Assembly: GCA_963834725.1 (NCBI GenBank)
Contig: CAWICN010000001.1
Location: 930,001 to 994,000 of the forward strand
DNA length: 64,000 nucleotides
Direction of reading: 5' to 3'
From: PALSA-693 sp963834725
GTDB taxonomy: Bacteria; Actinomycetota; Acidimicrobiia; Acidimicrobiales; Palsa-688
Shown here: piece by piece, positions 25,194 through 34,766 of the stretch
Layout: each line of letters starts with the position of its first letter
How positions within the stretch are numbered: the stretch's first letter is position 1
The notes under the pieces: model-generated
Databases searched by the model: none
Told to the model about the DNA's origin: nothing
What the model saw: only the letters and a program-made list of their open reading frames with translations
Made by a program: the position numbers and the translations under genes

Positions 25194-26003
25194 TTACGGT
25201 GGAAGGCTACGGAGCCAGACCACCAGCATGGTCCGGTCGTCGTGACAGCCCCGACGGGAGAAGCTGGCCAGCTGGGCCAGCTCGAGCGGCCCGGGACGCC
25301 TGGCCAGGGCGGCCGCCAGGATAGGGGCTACCGTCGACGGCCCGTCCCGCCAGGGGTCGGCGACGCCATCGGTGGCGAGCAGCAGCAGATCGTCGGTCGT
25401 GAGAGTGATGGCCGCAACTTCGGGTTCCAGCTGCTCGGCAGGCAGGGCGGCCGTCATGGTGACGACACGGTCGTCCTCAGGCGGTGTGAAGATTTCCCGC
25501 CACGAACCACCCGCTTCGCCGACCTGGAAGCCGGTGCTGTCCCCCACCCGGGCCAGGCACACCTCGCCGGTCCGCCCGATCAGTCCGAGTACGAGCGTGG
25601 TGGCGCCACCCTCGGCGGCCGCGGCGTTGGCCGCTTCCAGCCCGGCCCCGAGCTGCCGCGCCAGAGATCCGGACGCCGTCGCGACCGCTTCGACGACCGC
25701 GTCGACGGCTGCCGTCACCGCCCGGCCGGCTGTGCGGTCAGATCCGGCCACCCCACCGAGCCCGTCCCCGATGGCGACGACCAGACCGTCCGGAAGACTG
25801 GCCCAGGCGAAACTGTCCTGACCCGGGCGGCCGGACAGGCGGTGCCGGACGCCAGCGACCGAGGCCACACGCAGGGCGCACCAGTCGCAGTCACCACCAT
25901 CGGCGCGGAAAGCGGCCTGGCCGGCACCGCCCCGGTCGCGGAGAAGGGCGGTCTCGGCCGCGGCAGTCGACGGCCGGCCCAGAACCGGCGCATCACGATC
26001 CAC
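25194..26003 (-). CDS. PP2C-family protein phosphatase (YegK-like, triad member)
   Basis: A 269-residue PPM/PP2C Ser/Thr phosphatase. Metal-binding motifs are RPGQDSFAWA (with the Asp), VVAIGDGLGGVAGSD, LARVGDSTGF, LLLLATDGVADPW and the late CHDDRTMLVVW, whose Asp pair completes the di-metal site. It should dephosphorylate proteins, most simply targets of the kinase encoded in the same operon. An N-terminal extension of about 45 residues contains CDWCALR, which may bind metal. It starts 4 nt after the vWA stop, so coupling is tight. Order kinase - vWA - PP2C matches the YegI/YegL/YegK (TerY-P) triad. Confidence 0.9.
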   Translation of the reverse strand: MDRDAPVLGRPSTAAAETALLRDRGGAGQAAFRADGGDCDWCALRVASVAGVRHRLSGRPGQDSFAWASLPDGLVVAIGDGLGGVAGSDRTAGRAVTAAVDAVVEAVATASGSLARQLGAGLEAANAAAAEGGATTLVLGLIGRTGEVCLARVGDSTGFQVGEAGGSWREIFTPPEDDRVVTMTAALPAEQLEPEVAAITLTTDDLLLLATDGVADPWRDGPSTVAPILAAALARRPGPLELAQLASFSRRGCHDDRTMLVVWLRSLPP

Positions 26004-26007
26004 TGGC

Positions 26008-26724
26008 TCAGTCCAGAGGATCCACCGGGATCGGCGTCATGCTCGGGACCTCGGGCGGAATGAGCTGAGCTTCCCCGGTGTAAACGCTCGCTGACGAGCT
26101 CACTATCGACTGGATCAACCCGGCCATCAGCTCGGGCACCACCTTGCTCGGCTCGGCGCCCTCGACCGCAATGAAGGCTCGATTTGGTTTCGATTCACTG
26201 ACGACGGTGAGCACGCCGGCGTCGGCGTCGCCGAAACCGAACGCCAGGATGTTGGGCCGGCGCTTCCAGCTCGGATCAGTCAGCCGCCGGTGGGCCATCT
26301 GCCACCGCTCGGTGTCGTCGGTCGGACGGCCGTCGGAAATGAAGATCACGGCCGGCCGGTACCACCGGTCGCCGCCTGACCGGCTGGCGTGGTAATCGGT
26401 CTCGATGACCGTCCGAAGGTGGTGGAACGCGGCCGCGTACGACGTGCGGCCCTGGGGGGCGAGCTCCGGTACGGCCTCGACCAGACTGAGGTCGGAGAGG
26501 GGCAGCACCGTTGTCGCCACATCGCTGAACGTGATCACCCCGAATCGGATGACCTCGGCGATGGCCGGGTCCTCTCCGATACTCGCTCTCAGTAACGGCA
26601 TCTGCCGGTTGACGCTGTCGAGCGGCGCGCCAGCCATGGATGCCGAGACGTCCAGGCACAGGTAGAAGGGAAAGACCGCGTACCGCTCTTCGACGCTGAC
26701 GGTCTCCGTTGTCATCGCCCTCAC
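26008..26724 (-). CDS. vWA-domain protein (TerY/YegL-like, triad member)
   Basis: A 238-residue single-domain von Willebrand factor A protein. The MIDAS metal site is DVSASMAG (D-x-S-x-S), with the Thr in PQGRTSYAAAF and the Asp in VIFISDGRPTDD. There is no signal peptide or membrane segment, so it is intracellular like TerY/YegL. Such proteins are thought to act as metal-dependent scaffolds linking the kinase and phosphatase of the triad to Ter-type complexes. The ATG three codons in (MTTETVSV) is an equally good start. It lies 25 nt after the kinase gene and 4 nt before PP2C. Confidence 0.92.
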   Translation of the reverse strand: MRAMTTETVSVEERYAVFPFYLCLDVSASMAGAPLDSVNRQMPLLRASIGEDPAIAEVIRFGVITFSDVATTVLPLSDLSLVEAVPELAPQGRTSYAAAFHHLRTVIETDYHASRSGGDRWYRPAVIFISDGRPTDDTERWQMAHRRLTDPSWKRRPNILAFGFGDADAGVLTVVSESKPNRAFIAVEGAEPSKVVPELMAGLIQSIVSSSASVYTGEAQLIPPEVPSMTPIPVDPLD

Positions 26725-26749
26725 GCTATCGGCCCGGCGATGGTGAGTC

Positions 26750-28369
26750 TCAGATCCCGAGCACGGGTGAGACGATCATGCCGACCACGAACAGCGCGAC
26801 CAGGGCCAGCACCAGGTCGACGCCTACGCAGATCGCCAGCCGGCGGGCGCCTTCGCTGCGATGGCCAGATGTCCAGAGCGAGCGCATCATCTGGCGGTGC
26901 AGCGCCGCCCACCACACGCCGGCCTCGGCCAGATGGGCCCGGGCCTGGACGGACACTGGCTGGGTGGCTGCCGGACCGAGCGCGACCGACCCTGGCGCGC
27001 CAGGTCCCGGTGACCCCAGTCGCGTTGACCCAAGTCCCGTTGACCCAAGTCCCGGTGACCCAAGTCCCGGTGACCCAAGTCCCCGTGACACTGAGGAAGG
27101 AGCGGCGGAGCCGGTCGCCGGGCCTCCGGTACTGGTGGGTGCGGAGGCGGTCGCGAACCCTCCAGCGAACCCGACCGCCCCTGCACCGGCCACACCCGTC
27201 GGCTGAGGGCGGCGCCACGATGAGGCCCGTCCCGGCCCACCGTACGCGGACGTCCGGTGTGGCGCCGGACGGGGCAGGGCCGGCACCGGGCGGATGGTGA
27301 TGTCACCGGGGACTTCCATCGGCTCGAGCACGACTGGCGCGGAGGGGGCGCCGCCGCCCTGGGCCGCCCATACCGACCGCACGACCGCGGCCGCACCCAG
27401 GCCGTCGAGCACTGCCTCCAGAGGGGCTAGCCAGGCGGAGGCCGGCGGCCGGCAGGCCGGGTCGGACACGTGCAATCCGCGCTCGCACAGGTTCCACAGA
27501 TCAGCGCCCGGCCCGAGCAGAGCATCGCCCAGATGCCCGCGTGGCACGGCGAAGTCGACCGTGATCGGCCCCCCTTGCCGCTGGCGGGCCTGGATCGGGA
27601 AGTTGGCGGCGCCGACCACGCGCAGGAAGATCAGCGCCAGGGAGTACCGGTCCGAGGCCAGGGTCGGATTGCCTCCTCCCGCGACCGCCGGGTCGTCCCA
27701 GTTCGGCGTCATGGCCCGGCGCCGGCCTTCGGGCGTGAGCGGCCGGCCGTCCGGGTCGAACTGCTCGCAGTTGTCGCAGTCGAGGACGAACACCTCCGGG
27801 CCCCGCTGCAATGACCACAGCACGTTCTTGGTCGACAGGTCCCCATGGCCGGCCAGGGGATTCGTGGACTCGAACCCCTCCAGCACCCGGGCCAGGGCGT
27901 AGACCAGGCCGAGACGCTCCGGGCTTAAGGGGTCGGGCAGGGAGAGTCCGTAGGCGACGGCCCGGTGGGCCGGATCGGCGGTGAGGTAGCTCAAGGTGGC
28001 GAGCCGGGTGGTGCCGTCGCGGTGACGGAGGGCAAACCGACGAGGAGCCCGTGGCAAAAGCACACCGGCCGCGGCCGGATGGCCGAGACCGGATGCGGCC
28101 GTCTCGATCACCGTCGCGGCCGGCCACGACGTGCCGGTCCGCACCCTCTCGGCCAGGGCAGAGTCGGTGAGGCGATCGGGCCACGTCACCAGGTCGTCAA
28201 GGAACTCCCGGGCCGCCGGATGCCGGTAGCGCTTGATCACCAGATGGGGCTGGAGCGGCAGCTCGAACACCCGTCCTTCGCCGCCCTCGGCCAGGAGTTC
28301 GCCGATGCGCAGATCGTCGAGGGCCACCGTGCGGTCGGGGGCGGGAAGGGCGCCGGAGGCCAGGGTCAT
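26750..28369 (-). CDS. Protein kinase-like protein with C-terminal membrane anchor (YegI-like, triad member)
   Basis: A 539-residue kinase-fold protein. The glycine loop is ELLAEGGEGRVFEL and the ATP lysine is in LVIKRYRHP; the catalytic loop is GHGDLSTKNVLW and the metal-binding Asp is in FVLDCDNCEQ, so all catalytic residues appear present. TPNWDDPAVAGGGNPT and ASDRYSLAL are typical of the YegI-type triad kinases. The domain ends near residue 320; a Gly/Pro/Ser-rich linker with LGSPG-type repeats follows (about 425-455), then a single C-terminal membrane helix (about 513-535). The vWA and PP2C genes follow directly, forming a phospho-signalling module. Confidence 0.86.
   Translation of the reverse strand: MTLASGALPAPDRTVALDDLRIGELLAEGGEGRVFELPLQPHLVIKRYRHPAAREFLDDLVTWPDRLTDSALAERVRTGTSWPAATVIETAASGLGHPAAAGVLLPRAPRRFALRHRDGTTRLATLSYLTADPAHRAVAYGLSLPDPLSPERLGLVYALARVLEGFESTNPLAGHGDLSTKNVLWSLQRGPEVFVLDCDNCEQFDPDGRPLTPEGRRRAMTPNWDDPAVAGGGNPTLASDRYSLALIFLRVVGAANFPIQARQRQGGPITVDFAVPRGHLGDALLGPGADLWNLCERGLHVSDPACRPPASAWLAPLEAVLDGLGAAAVVRSVWAAQGGGAPSAPVVLEPMEVPGDITIRPVPALPRPAPHRTSAYGGPGRASSWRRPQPTGVAGAGAVGFAGGFATASAPTSTGGPATGSAAPSSVSRGLGSPGLGSPGLGSTGLGSTRLGSPGPGAPGSVALGPAATQPVSVQARAHLAEAGVWWAALHRQMMRSLWTSGHRSEGARRLAICVGVDLVLALVALFVVGMIVSPVLGI
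27011..27089. repeat. 15-bp coding tandem repeat (5 units)
   Basis: Units of TGACCCAAGTCCCGG repeat five times with small changes; a sixth degenerate unit precedes them. They encode the LGSPG-type linker of the kinase on the minus strand. Confidence 0.85.
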
Positions 28370-28433
28370 CGTCGGCCGGTGGCGTCCCAGCTGGTCAGCG
28401 TCGGGCCGGTTGATGGCGGTCTGGCGGCCCCGG

Positions 28434-29186
28434 TCACGACGTCGAAACTCCGAGAAGCGACCCGATCCCGTAAGTCACCCCGGCCGCCAGCGCCACCACC
28501 GCGAGTTGCCGTAGTGCGGTGCGGGCCAGGTTCCGCGCGGTCAGGACGCCGACCAAGACGCCGAGGAGGAGGGCCGCGCACGCCCCGATGATCACCGAGA
28601 ACACCACGGCCGGGGTGCCACCTGTGAAAAACCAGGGCACCAGCGGCAGGATCGCGCCCACCGCGAAGGCCAGGAAGGATGCCACCGCGGCATTTCCCGC
28701 GGTGCTGGTCGAGTCAGGATCGATGCCGAGCTCCATGCGAGCGTGGGTGTCCAGCGCCAACCCGGGGTTCGCCATGAGAATCCGGGCCACGGTGGCGGCG
28801 TCCTCGGGCGGCACGCCCCGAGCCTGGTACATCGAGGCCAGCTCCCTGCGCTCAGCCTCGGGCGAATCGGCCAGCTCCTCCTGCTCCACCCGGAGCTCCC
28901 GTTCCACCATCTCGTGCTGGGCCCGCACCGACACCAGCTCACCGGCGGCCATGGAGAACGCGCCCGCCAACAGGCCGGCAATGCCGACCAGGCGGATGGC
29001 CGAAGCATTGGTGGAGGCGCCGGCGACCCCCAAGATGAGCGACACGTTGGTGATCAGCCCGTCACCTGCCCCCAACACCGCGGCTCGACCAGCATTGTCC
29101 TGTACGTCGCGGTGCCGGCTGGTCCGGGCGGGAGTCCGCCCGTCCACCCAGGACCGGACCCGGTCCAGGACACCCACGGTCGCCAT
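28434..29186 (-). CDS. VIT1/CCC1-family transporter
   Basis: A 250-residue membrane protein of the vacuolar iron transporter family, expected to export Fe2+ or Mn2+ by proton exchange. The first helix has AVLGAGDGLITNVSLILGV, then GLLAGAFSMAAGELVSVRAQ, both strongly conserved; a hydrophilic Glu-rich segment (about residues 90-125, EREL, EQEEL) is the metal-binding module; three more helices follow (about 165-245). It is 64 nt upstream of the kinase gene on the same strand and may be the first gene of that operon. Confidence 0.9.
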   Translation of the reverse strand: MATVGVLDRVRSWVDGRTPARTSRHRDVQDNAGRAAVLGAGDGLITNVSLILGVAGASTNASAIRLVGIAGLLAGAFSMAAGELVSVRAQHEMVERELRVEQEELADSPEAERRELASMYQARGVPPEDAATVARILMANPGLALDTHARMELGIDPDSTSTAGNAAVASFLAFAVGAILPLVPWFFTGGTPAVVFSVIIGACAALLLGVLVGVLTARNLARTALRQLAVVALAAGVTYGIGSLLGVSTS

Positions 29187-29361
29187 GACACCAGAGTACG
29201 TTCGCCTCGTGTTCCGCGCGCCGGGCGGCGAGTGGGACGCGTCGTGCGGCGGCCGGGCCGGCTGGGGGCGGGGGGGCGTCCTGCGGCGGCCACAACCGCC
29301 CGGCCGGCCCGCGAGGGGGGAACGTGTCCCTGCGGCGGGCCCGTCGGCCCCGCCCGGCTCC

Positions 29362-30912
29362 CTACAGGATGACCGTCTGGTGGCCGGCCCAGTACCGGTC
29401 GCGGACTAGCCGTTTGTACAGTTTGCCCGTCGGCAGGCGGGGCAGCTCGTCGACGAAATCGACGCTGCGCGGGCACTTGAAATGGGCCAGATTGGCCCGG
29501 CAGAAGGTGATCAGCTCCTGCGCCAGCTCCGGGCCGGCCGCCGCCGGGTCGACCGGTTGGACGACGGCCTTCACCTCCTCGCCCAGGTCTTCGTTGGGTA
29601 CGCCGACCACAGCCACGTCCTGAACGGCGGGATGGGTGGACAGGAGGTTCTCGGTCTCCTGCGGGTAGATGTTGACCCCACCCGAGATGATCATGTAGCT
29701 CTTCCGGTCGGTCAGGTAGAGCCAACCCTCCTCGTCGACGTGGCCGACGTCACCGACGGTGCTCGCCTGCCCGTCAGCACTGCGGTTCTCTGCGGTCTTG
29801 CCAGGGTCCTCGAAGTACTCGAAGGCGGTGGCCCCGCCGAACCACACCGTTCCGTCGGTACCAGTCGGGCATTCCTGGCCGTTCTCGTCGAGAATCATCA
29901 GTTGCCCGAGGATGGTGCGCCCAACGGTTCCCGGATGGGCCAGCCACTCGTTCGAGTCGCAATAAGTGAAGCCGTTGGCCTCCGTCGCCCCGTAGTACTC
30001 GGTGATGATCGGGCCCAGCCACTCGATCATCGCTCGTTTGACCGGTATGGGGCATGGGGCGGCGGCGTGGACGATCCGCTCGAGCGAAGAGACGTCATAG
30101 CGTTCCCTGACCTCGGCGGGCAGACGTAGCAGGCGGCTGAACATGGTGGGCACCATCTGGCAGTTCGTCACCCGGTAGCGCTCGACGAGCTGCAGCCAAT
30201 GCTCGGCATCGAAATGCTCCATGATCACGGCGGTGGAGCCCAGGCGCAGGGTCGCGGACACGCTGGCTTGGGGTGCGGAGTGATAGAGCGGCGCCGGGTT
30301 GAGGTAGGTCATGCCCTCCCGGAAGCCGAAGAGAAACTTCACCGCCTCCATGACCGGCAGCGCCTCGGCGGGCGAGGCGTCGAGGAGCGGGCGCACGATC
30401 CCCTTCGGCTGACCGGTCGTGCCCGACGAGTACAGCATGGCCGCTCCGAGGGACTCGTCGGGCACTTGCTCAGCCGGCAACGGCGCGACGGCGTCCTCGT
30501 ACGACTCCCAGGGGCCGTCGGACCCGTCAAGGCCCACCATGAAAAAGCGCTCCACGCCCGGGCACGCTGGCGCCGCCACCTCGGCCACGTCGCGCTTGGC
30601 GACCGAGGTGAAAAACACCCGCGACCGGGAGTTGGTGACGATGTACGCCACCTCGTCGGGCGCCAGGTGGGCATTGACCAGCGTGTAGTACAGCCCGATC
30701 CGTTCGGCGCCGCCCTCGATGTCCAGCATGCGCGGGTTGTTTTCCATCAATATCGAGATGTGGTCGCCCCGCTTCAGGCCGGCGTCCCGGAGCAGATGGG
30801 CCACCCGGTTGCATCTCGCTTCGTACTCCGCGAAGGTGATCGTCTCACCAGTGCTCGCCATGATGATGGCGGGCTTGTCCGGCTGTTCACGGGCGTACCG
30901 GGCTGCGTACAC
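29362..30912 (-). CDS. Acyl-CoA ligase (AMP-forming)
   Basis: A 516-residue adenylate-forming enzyme. Motifs: [17 protein letters not shown] (phosphate loop), [35 protein letters not shown] (hinge) and [12 protein letters not shown] with the catalytic lysine. GTG at 30912 was chosen because GGGAGGA sits 6 nt before it and the family N-terminus ([15 protein letters not shown]) begins there; the longer frame is antisense to mccB. It is divergent from the leucine-degradation operon across 78 bp, so it may activate a branched short-chain acid entering that pathway. Confidence 0.9.
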   Translation of the reverse strand: MYAARYAREQPDKPAIIMASTGETITFAEYEARCNRVAHLLRDAGLKRGDHISILMENNPRMLDIEGGAERIGLYYTLVNAHLAPDEVAYIVTNSRSRVFFTSVAKRDVAEVAAPACPGVERFFMVGLDGSDGPWESYEDAVAPLPAEQVPDESLGAAMLYSSGTTGQPKGIVRPLLDASPAEALPVMEAVKFLFGFREGMTYLNPAPLYHSAPQASVSATLRLGSTAVIMEHFDAEHWLQLVERYRVTNCQMVPTMFSRLLRLPAEVRERYDVSSLERIVHAAAPCPIPVKRAMIEWLGPIITEYYGATEANGFTYCDSNEWLAHPGTVGRTILGQLMILDENGQECPTGTDGTVWFGGATAFEYFEDPGKTAENRSADGQASTVGDVGHVDEEGWLYLTDRKSYMIISGGVNIYPQETENLLSTHPAVQDVAVVGVPNEDLGEEVKAVVQPVDPAAAGPELAQELITFCRANLAHFKCPRSVDFVDELPRLPTGKLYKRLVRDRYWAGHQTVIL

Positions 30913-30990
30913 GATCGTCCTCCCGTCGATAGATGCCGACCATTCAGGGTAGCCACGCCAGGGTGGTGCGCGGCCGTAACATGCCGGGCG

Positions 30991-32616
30991 ATGATCGCCG
31001 GACCCGCCTCGCTCCAGCGGGAGTTTCCTGTGCTCGGCACGACCGCTGACCCGTCGTCCGCCCTGTTCGCTCGCAACCAGGCGACCCACGCCGCGTTAGT
31101 CGAGGACCTGCGGCAGGAGCTGCTCTCGGCCGCGCTCGGCGGTCCGGCAGCGGCCCGGACGCGCCACGTGAGCCGCGGAAAGCTCCTCCCCCGCGACCGG
31201 CTCGAGCACCTGCTCGACCCGGGCTCGCCCTTCCTCGAACTCTCGCCGCTCGCTGCGCTCGGCATGTATGACGGTGAGTGTCCGGCCGCCGGTCTCATCA
31301 CCGGCGTGGGTCGGGTCGCCGGCCGGCGCTGCGTGATCGTCGTCAACGACGCCACCGTCAAGGGCGGCACCTATTACCCGGTCACCGTCAAGAAGCATCT
31401 CCGGGCTCAGGAGGTCGCCGCCGACAACCGGCTCCCGTGCATCTATCTCGTCGATTCCGGCGGGGCCTTTCTCCCCGCCCAGGATGAGGTGTTCCCCGAC
31501 CGGGAACACTTCGGCCGCATCTTTTACAACCAGGCCAACCTGTCGGCGATGGGTGTGGCCCAGATCGCCGCCGTGCTCGGCTCCTGCACGGCAGGTGGCG
31601 CCTACGTGCCGGCCATGAGCGACGAGGCCATCATCGTGGCGAACCAGGGAACGATCTTCCTGGGTGGCCCCCCACTCGTGAAGGCTGCGACCGGTGAGGT
31701 GGTGAGCGCCGAGGAGCTCGGCGGCGGCGAGTTGCATGCCCGGCGATCTGGCGTGACCGACCACCTGGCCGCCGACGACCGCCAGGCCCTGGCCATGGTC
31801 CGGGCCATCGTGGCCACCCTGGGACCGGCTCCCGAACCCCCCTGGCCGCTGATCGAAAGCGAGGAACCCGCCATCGACCCGTGTCAGCTGTACGGGGTCG
31901 TCCCTGCCGACCCCCGCACGGCCTATGACGTGCGGGAGGTGATCGCCCGGATCGTCGACGGCAGCCGCTTCTGGGAGTTCAAAGCCGAATATGGTCCCAC
32001 CCTCGTGACAGGCTTCGCCCATGTGTACGGGCACCCGGTCGGGATCGTCGCCAACAACGGCGTCCTCTTCAGCGAGTCGGCCCTCAAAGGAACCCACTTC
32101 ATCGAGCTGTGCGACCGGCGCACCATCCCGCTCGTCTTCCTGCAGAACATCACCGGTTTCATGGTGGGCCAGGACTACGAGGCGGGCGGGATCGCCAAGC
32201 ATGGAGCCAAGATGGTGACGGCAGTCGCGTGCGCCCGGGTGCCCAAACTGACCGTCATCATCGGGGGCAGCTTCGGCGCCGGCAACTACTCGATGTGCGG
32301 GCGGGCGTACTCCCCCCGCTTCCTGTGGATGTGGCCGAACGCCCGTATCTCGGTCATGGGTGGCGAGCAGGCGGCATCAGTGCTGGCCACCGTCGCCGAC
32401 CGGGATGGCAGCTGGAGCGACGCCGAGGTGGAAGCCTTCAAAGCGCCGGTGCGGGAGCAGTACGAGCACCAGGGGCACCCCTATTACGCCACCGCCCGCC
32501 TGTGGGACGACGGGATCATCGACCCGGCCGACACCCGGCGGGTCCTGGGCCTGGCCCTGGCCGCCGCCGGCGATGCGCCCCTGCCTCCGGTGCGCTACGG
32601 CGTGTTCCGGATGTGA
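30991..32616 (+). CDS. mccB: Methylcrotonyl-CoA carboxylase carboxyltransferase (beta) subunit
   Basis: A 541-residue biotin-dependent carboxyltransferase. The N-half has [20 protein letters not shown] and [20 protein letters not shown]; the two oxyanion regions are [16 protein letters not shown] and [38 protein letters not shown] is characteristic of methylcrotonyl- (MccB) rather than propionyl-CoA carboxylases. It transfers carboxyl from biotin to 3-methylcrotonyl-CoA in leucine degradation. It starts an operon of four genes with 4-nt overlaps: mccB, mccA, HMG-CoA lyase and an acyl-CoA dehydrogenase. Confidence 0.93.
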   Translation: MIAGPASLQREFPVLGTTADPSSALFARNQATHAALVEDLRQELLSAALGGPAAARTRHVSRGKLLPRDRLEHLLDPGSPFLELSPLAALGMYDGECPAAGLITGVGRVAGRRCVIVVNDATVKGGTYYPVTVKKHLRAQEVAADNRLPCIYLVDSGGAFLPAQDEVFPDREHFGRIFYNQANLSAMGVAQIAAVLGSCTAGGAYVPAMSDEAIIVANQGTIFLGGPPLVKAATGEVVSAEELGGGELHARRSGVTDHLAADDRQALAMVRAIVATLGPAPEPPWPLIESEEPAIDPCQLYGVVPADPRTAYDVREVIARIVDGSRFWEFKAEYGPTLVTGFAHVYGHPVGIVANNGVLFSESALKGTHFIELCDRRTIPLVFLQNITGFMVGQDYEAGGIAKHGAKMVTAVACARVPKLTVIIGGSFGAGNYSMCGRAYSPRFLWMWPNARISVMGGEQAASVLATVADRDGSWSDAEVEAFKAPVREQYEHQGHPYYATARLWDDGIIDPADTRRVLGLALAAAGDAPLPPVRYGVFRM

Positions 32617-34766
32617 CTGCGACCGGTAGTGGACCGGCCAGCCGGTCCATGTTTGCGAAGGTGCTGGTTGCCAACCGGGGGGAGATCGCCCGGCGCGTCA
32701 TCTGCACGCTGCGGGCCATGGGCATTCACAGCGTCGCCCTCTTCACCGACCCTGATCGCGACGCCTCCCATGTCGACGCTGCCGATCTGGCCGTTCGAAT
32801 CGGCCCGGCATCCGCCTATCTCGATGTGGAACGCATCGTGGCCGCCGCCGTGGCAACCGGGGCGAACGCAGTGCATCCCGGCTACGGCTTCCTCTCCGAG
32901 AACGCCCGGTTCGCCCGGGCGTGCGAGGCAGCCGGGGTGGTGTTCATCGGGCCGCCGGCCGACGCCATTGAGCTCATGGGCGACAAGATCAATGCCAAGC
33001 GCGCCGTCGCCGCGGCCGGTGTCCCGACTGTGCCGGGCCGCGCCGATACGGGCGAATCCGACAGCGGCCAGCGCGACGCCCTGCTGGCGGCGGGGGCGCT
33101 GGATATCGGCGTGCCCGTACTTTTCAAACCGGCGGCCGGAGGCGGCGGGAAGGGGATGCGCCTCGTGACCGATCCCGGCGACCTGGCCGGATCGATCGCG
33201 GCCGCCCGGCGGGAGGCGGCCGTGGCTTTTGGCGACGACACGCTGCTGGTGGAGCGCTACATCAGCCATCCCCGTCACATCGAGATCCAGATCTTCGCCG
33301 ATGCCTTCGGGCGGGTCTGCAGTCTGGGTGAACGCGAGTGCAGCCTGCAGCGGCGCCACCAGAAGATCGTGGAGGAAACCCCGTCGGTGCTTCTCGACGA
33401 CCGCATCCGGGGGGCGATGGCGTCGGCGGCCATTGCAGCCGCCAGGGCCTGCAACTACGTGAACGCCGGGACCGTGGAGTTCATCATGTCCGCTGACCGC
33501 CCGGATGAATTCTTTTTCATGGAAATGAATACCCGTCTCCAGGTCGAGCACCCTGTTACTGAGGCCGTGCTGGGGGTCGACCTGGTGGAATGGCAGGTGC
33601 GGGTGGCCGCCGGGGAACGGCTGCCATGGGCCGCCGCAGGTCCCGTCCCCGAGGGCCATGCGATCGAGGCCAGGGTGTACGCCGAGGATCCAGGTCGGGG
33701 CTTTCTGCCCGCTACCGGAACAGTTCTGCGCCTGGCCGAGCCGTCGGCGCAACCCCACATCCGGGTGGACTCCGCATTGCGTGAGGGGACGGTGGTCGGC
33801 ACCAGCTACGACCCGATGCTGGCGAAGGTGGTGGCCTGGGGGTCCGACCGGGCCGAGGCCCTGACCCGGCTGGGGGGCGCCCTGGCCGCCACGGAGGTCC
33901 TGGGCGTCACCACCAACATCGGCTTTCTTCGCCGCCTGCTCGCTCATCCCGATGTGGTCGCCGGCCGGCTCGACACCGAGCTGGTGGAACGGATCGCGGC
34001 CGATCTGAGCGGGCCCGCGGCGCCGAGCGAGGTGGTTGCGGCCGCCGCCCTCCTCTCGGGCCTTCTCGGCGGGCCGGCCGGACCGATCACCGACCCGTGG
34101 GACCGCCTCGACGGCTGGCGGGTGGCGGGCCCGGCCCCGACCACCACGGAATGGGAGGTCGGCGGCCAAACGATCCAGGCGGCGGTCGACGCCAGGGGAG
34201 TCGAGACCAGTGGAGTCGAGACCGGGGCGGTGCGGGTCGGCGCGGCCGAACCGCAGGCCGTTCAGGCCCGGCTGGCGAATGGCGATCTGGTCGTCGAGAT
34301 CGGCGGCCTGGCCACCCGCTTCGCTTACGCCCGCGATAACCAGGACGTCTGGCTCGGGCGGACCGGCGACGCATGGCGGCTGACTCAGCTACGGGACCGG
34401 ATCGATCACGCCGGATCGGCCAGGAGCGGAGCAGGCCGCCTCACCAGTCCCATGCCCGGCACGGTACTGGCCGTGCACGTTCGCACGGGCGAGACAGTCC
34501 GCGCCGGACAGCCCCTCGTCACCGTGGAGGCCATGAAGATGGAGTACGTCGTGCCTGCGCCCTACGCCGGCACCGTGAGCGAGCTGCTCGTCAAGCCGGG
34601 CGAGGGCGTCCGGCTCGATCAGCCTCTGGCCGTGGTCACGCCCCTGGCGCCAGCAGGAGAGGACTCAGCACGAGAGGACCCAGCACGAGAGGAGCCAACA
34701 CGAGAGGACCCAGCACCAGAGGACCCAGCACGAGAGGAGTCAGCACGAGAGGAGTCAGACTCATGA
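32613..34766 (+). CDS. mccA: Methylcrotonyl-CoA carboxylase biotin-containing (alpha) subunit
   Basis: A roughly 717-residue protein carrying biotin carboxylase and biotin carrier domains. The N-terminus [16 protein letters not shown], the ATP-grasp loop [14 protein letters not shown], the [16 protein letters not shown] block and [12 protein letters not shown] define the carboxylase; the biotin attachment lysine is in [13 protein letters not shown] near residue 640. GTG overlaps the mccB stop (GTGA); the ATG of MFAKVLV, 36 nt later, is the alternative. After the carrier domain there is an atypical charged tail of EDPAREE-type repeats (about 33 residues). Confidence 0.92.
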   Translation: MTATGSGPASRSMFAKVLVANRGEIARRVICTLRAMGIHSVALFTDPDRDASHVDAADLAVRIGPASAYLDVERIVAAAVATGANAVHPGYGFLSENARFARACEAAGVVFIGPPADAIELMGDKINAKRAVAAAGVPTVPGRADTGESDSGQRDALLAAGALDIGVPVLFKPAAGGGGKGMRLVTDPGDLAGSIAAARREAAVAFGDDTLLVERYISHPRHIEIQIFADAFGRVCSLGERECSLQRRHQKIVEETPSVLLDDRIRGAMASAAIAAARACNYVNAGTVEFIMSADRPDEFFFMEMNTRLQVEHPVTEAVLGVDLVEWQVRVAAGERLPWAAAGPVPEGHAIEARVYAEDPGRGFLPATGTVLRLAEPSAQPHIRVDSALREGTVVGTSYDPMLAKVVAWGSDRAEALTRLGGALAATEVLGVTTNIGFLRRLLAHPDVVAGRLDTELVERIAADLSGPAAPSEVVAAAALLSGLLGGPAGPITDPWDRLDGWRVAGPAPTTTEWEVGGQTIQAAVDARGVETSGVETGAVRVGAAEPQAVQARLANGDLVVEIGGLATRFAYARDNQDVWLGRTGDAWRLTQLRDRIDHAGSARSGAGRLTSPMPGTVLAVHVRTGETVRAGQPLVTVEAMKMEYVVPAPYAGTVSELLVKPGEGVRLDQPLAVVTPLAPAGEDSAREDPAREEPTREDPAPEDPAREESAREESDS
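34661..34758. repeat. 15-bp coding tandem repeat at the end of mccA
   Basis: Six and a half units of GGACCCAGCACGAGA (variants GGAGTCAGC, GGAGCCAAC) in frame, coding for the Glu/Asp/Pro/Ala/Arg tail. The last units provide GAGAGGAG directly before the ATG of the next gene, so the repeat also supplies a ribosome-binding site. Confidence 0.9.
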
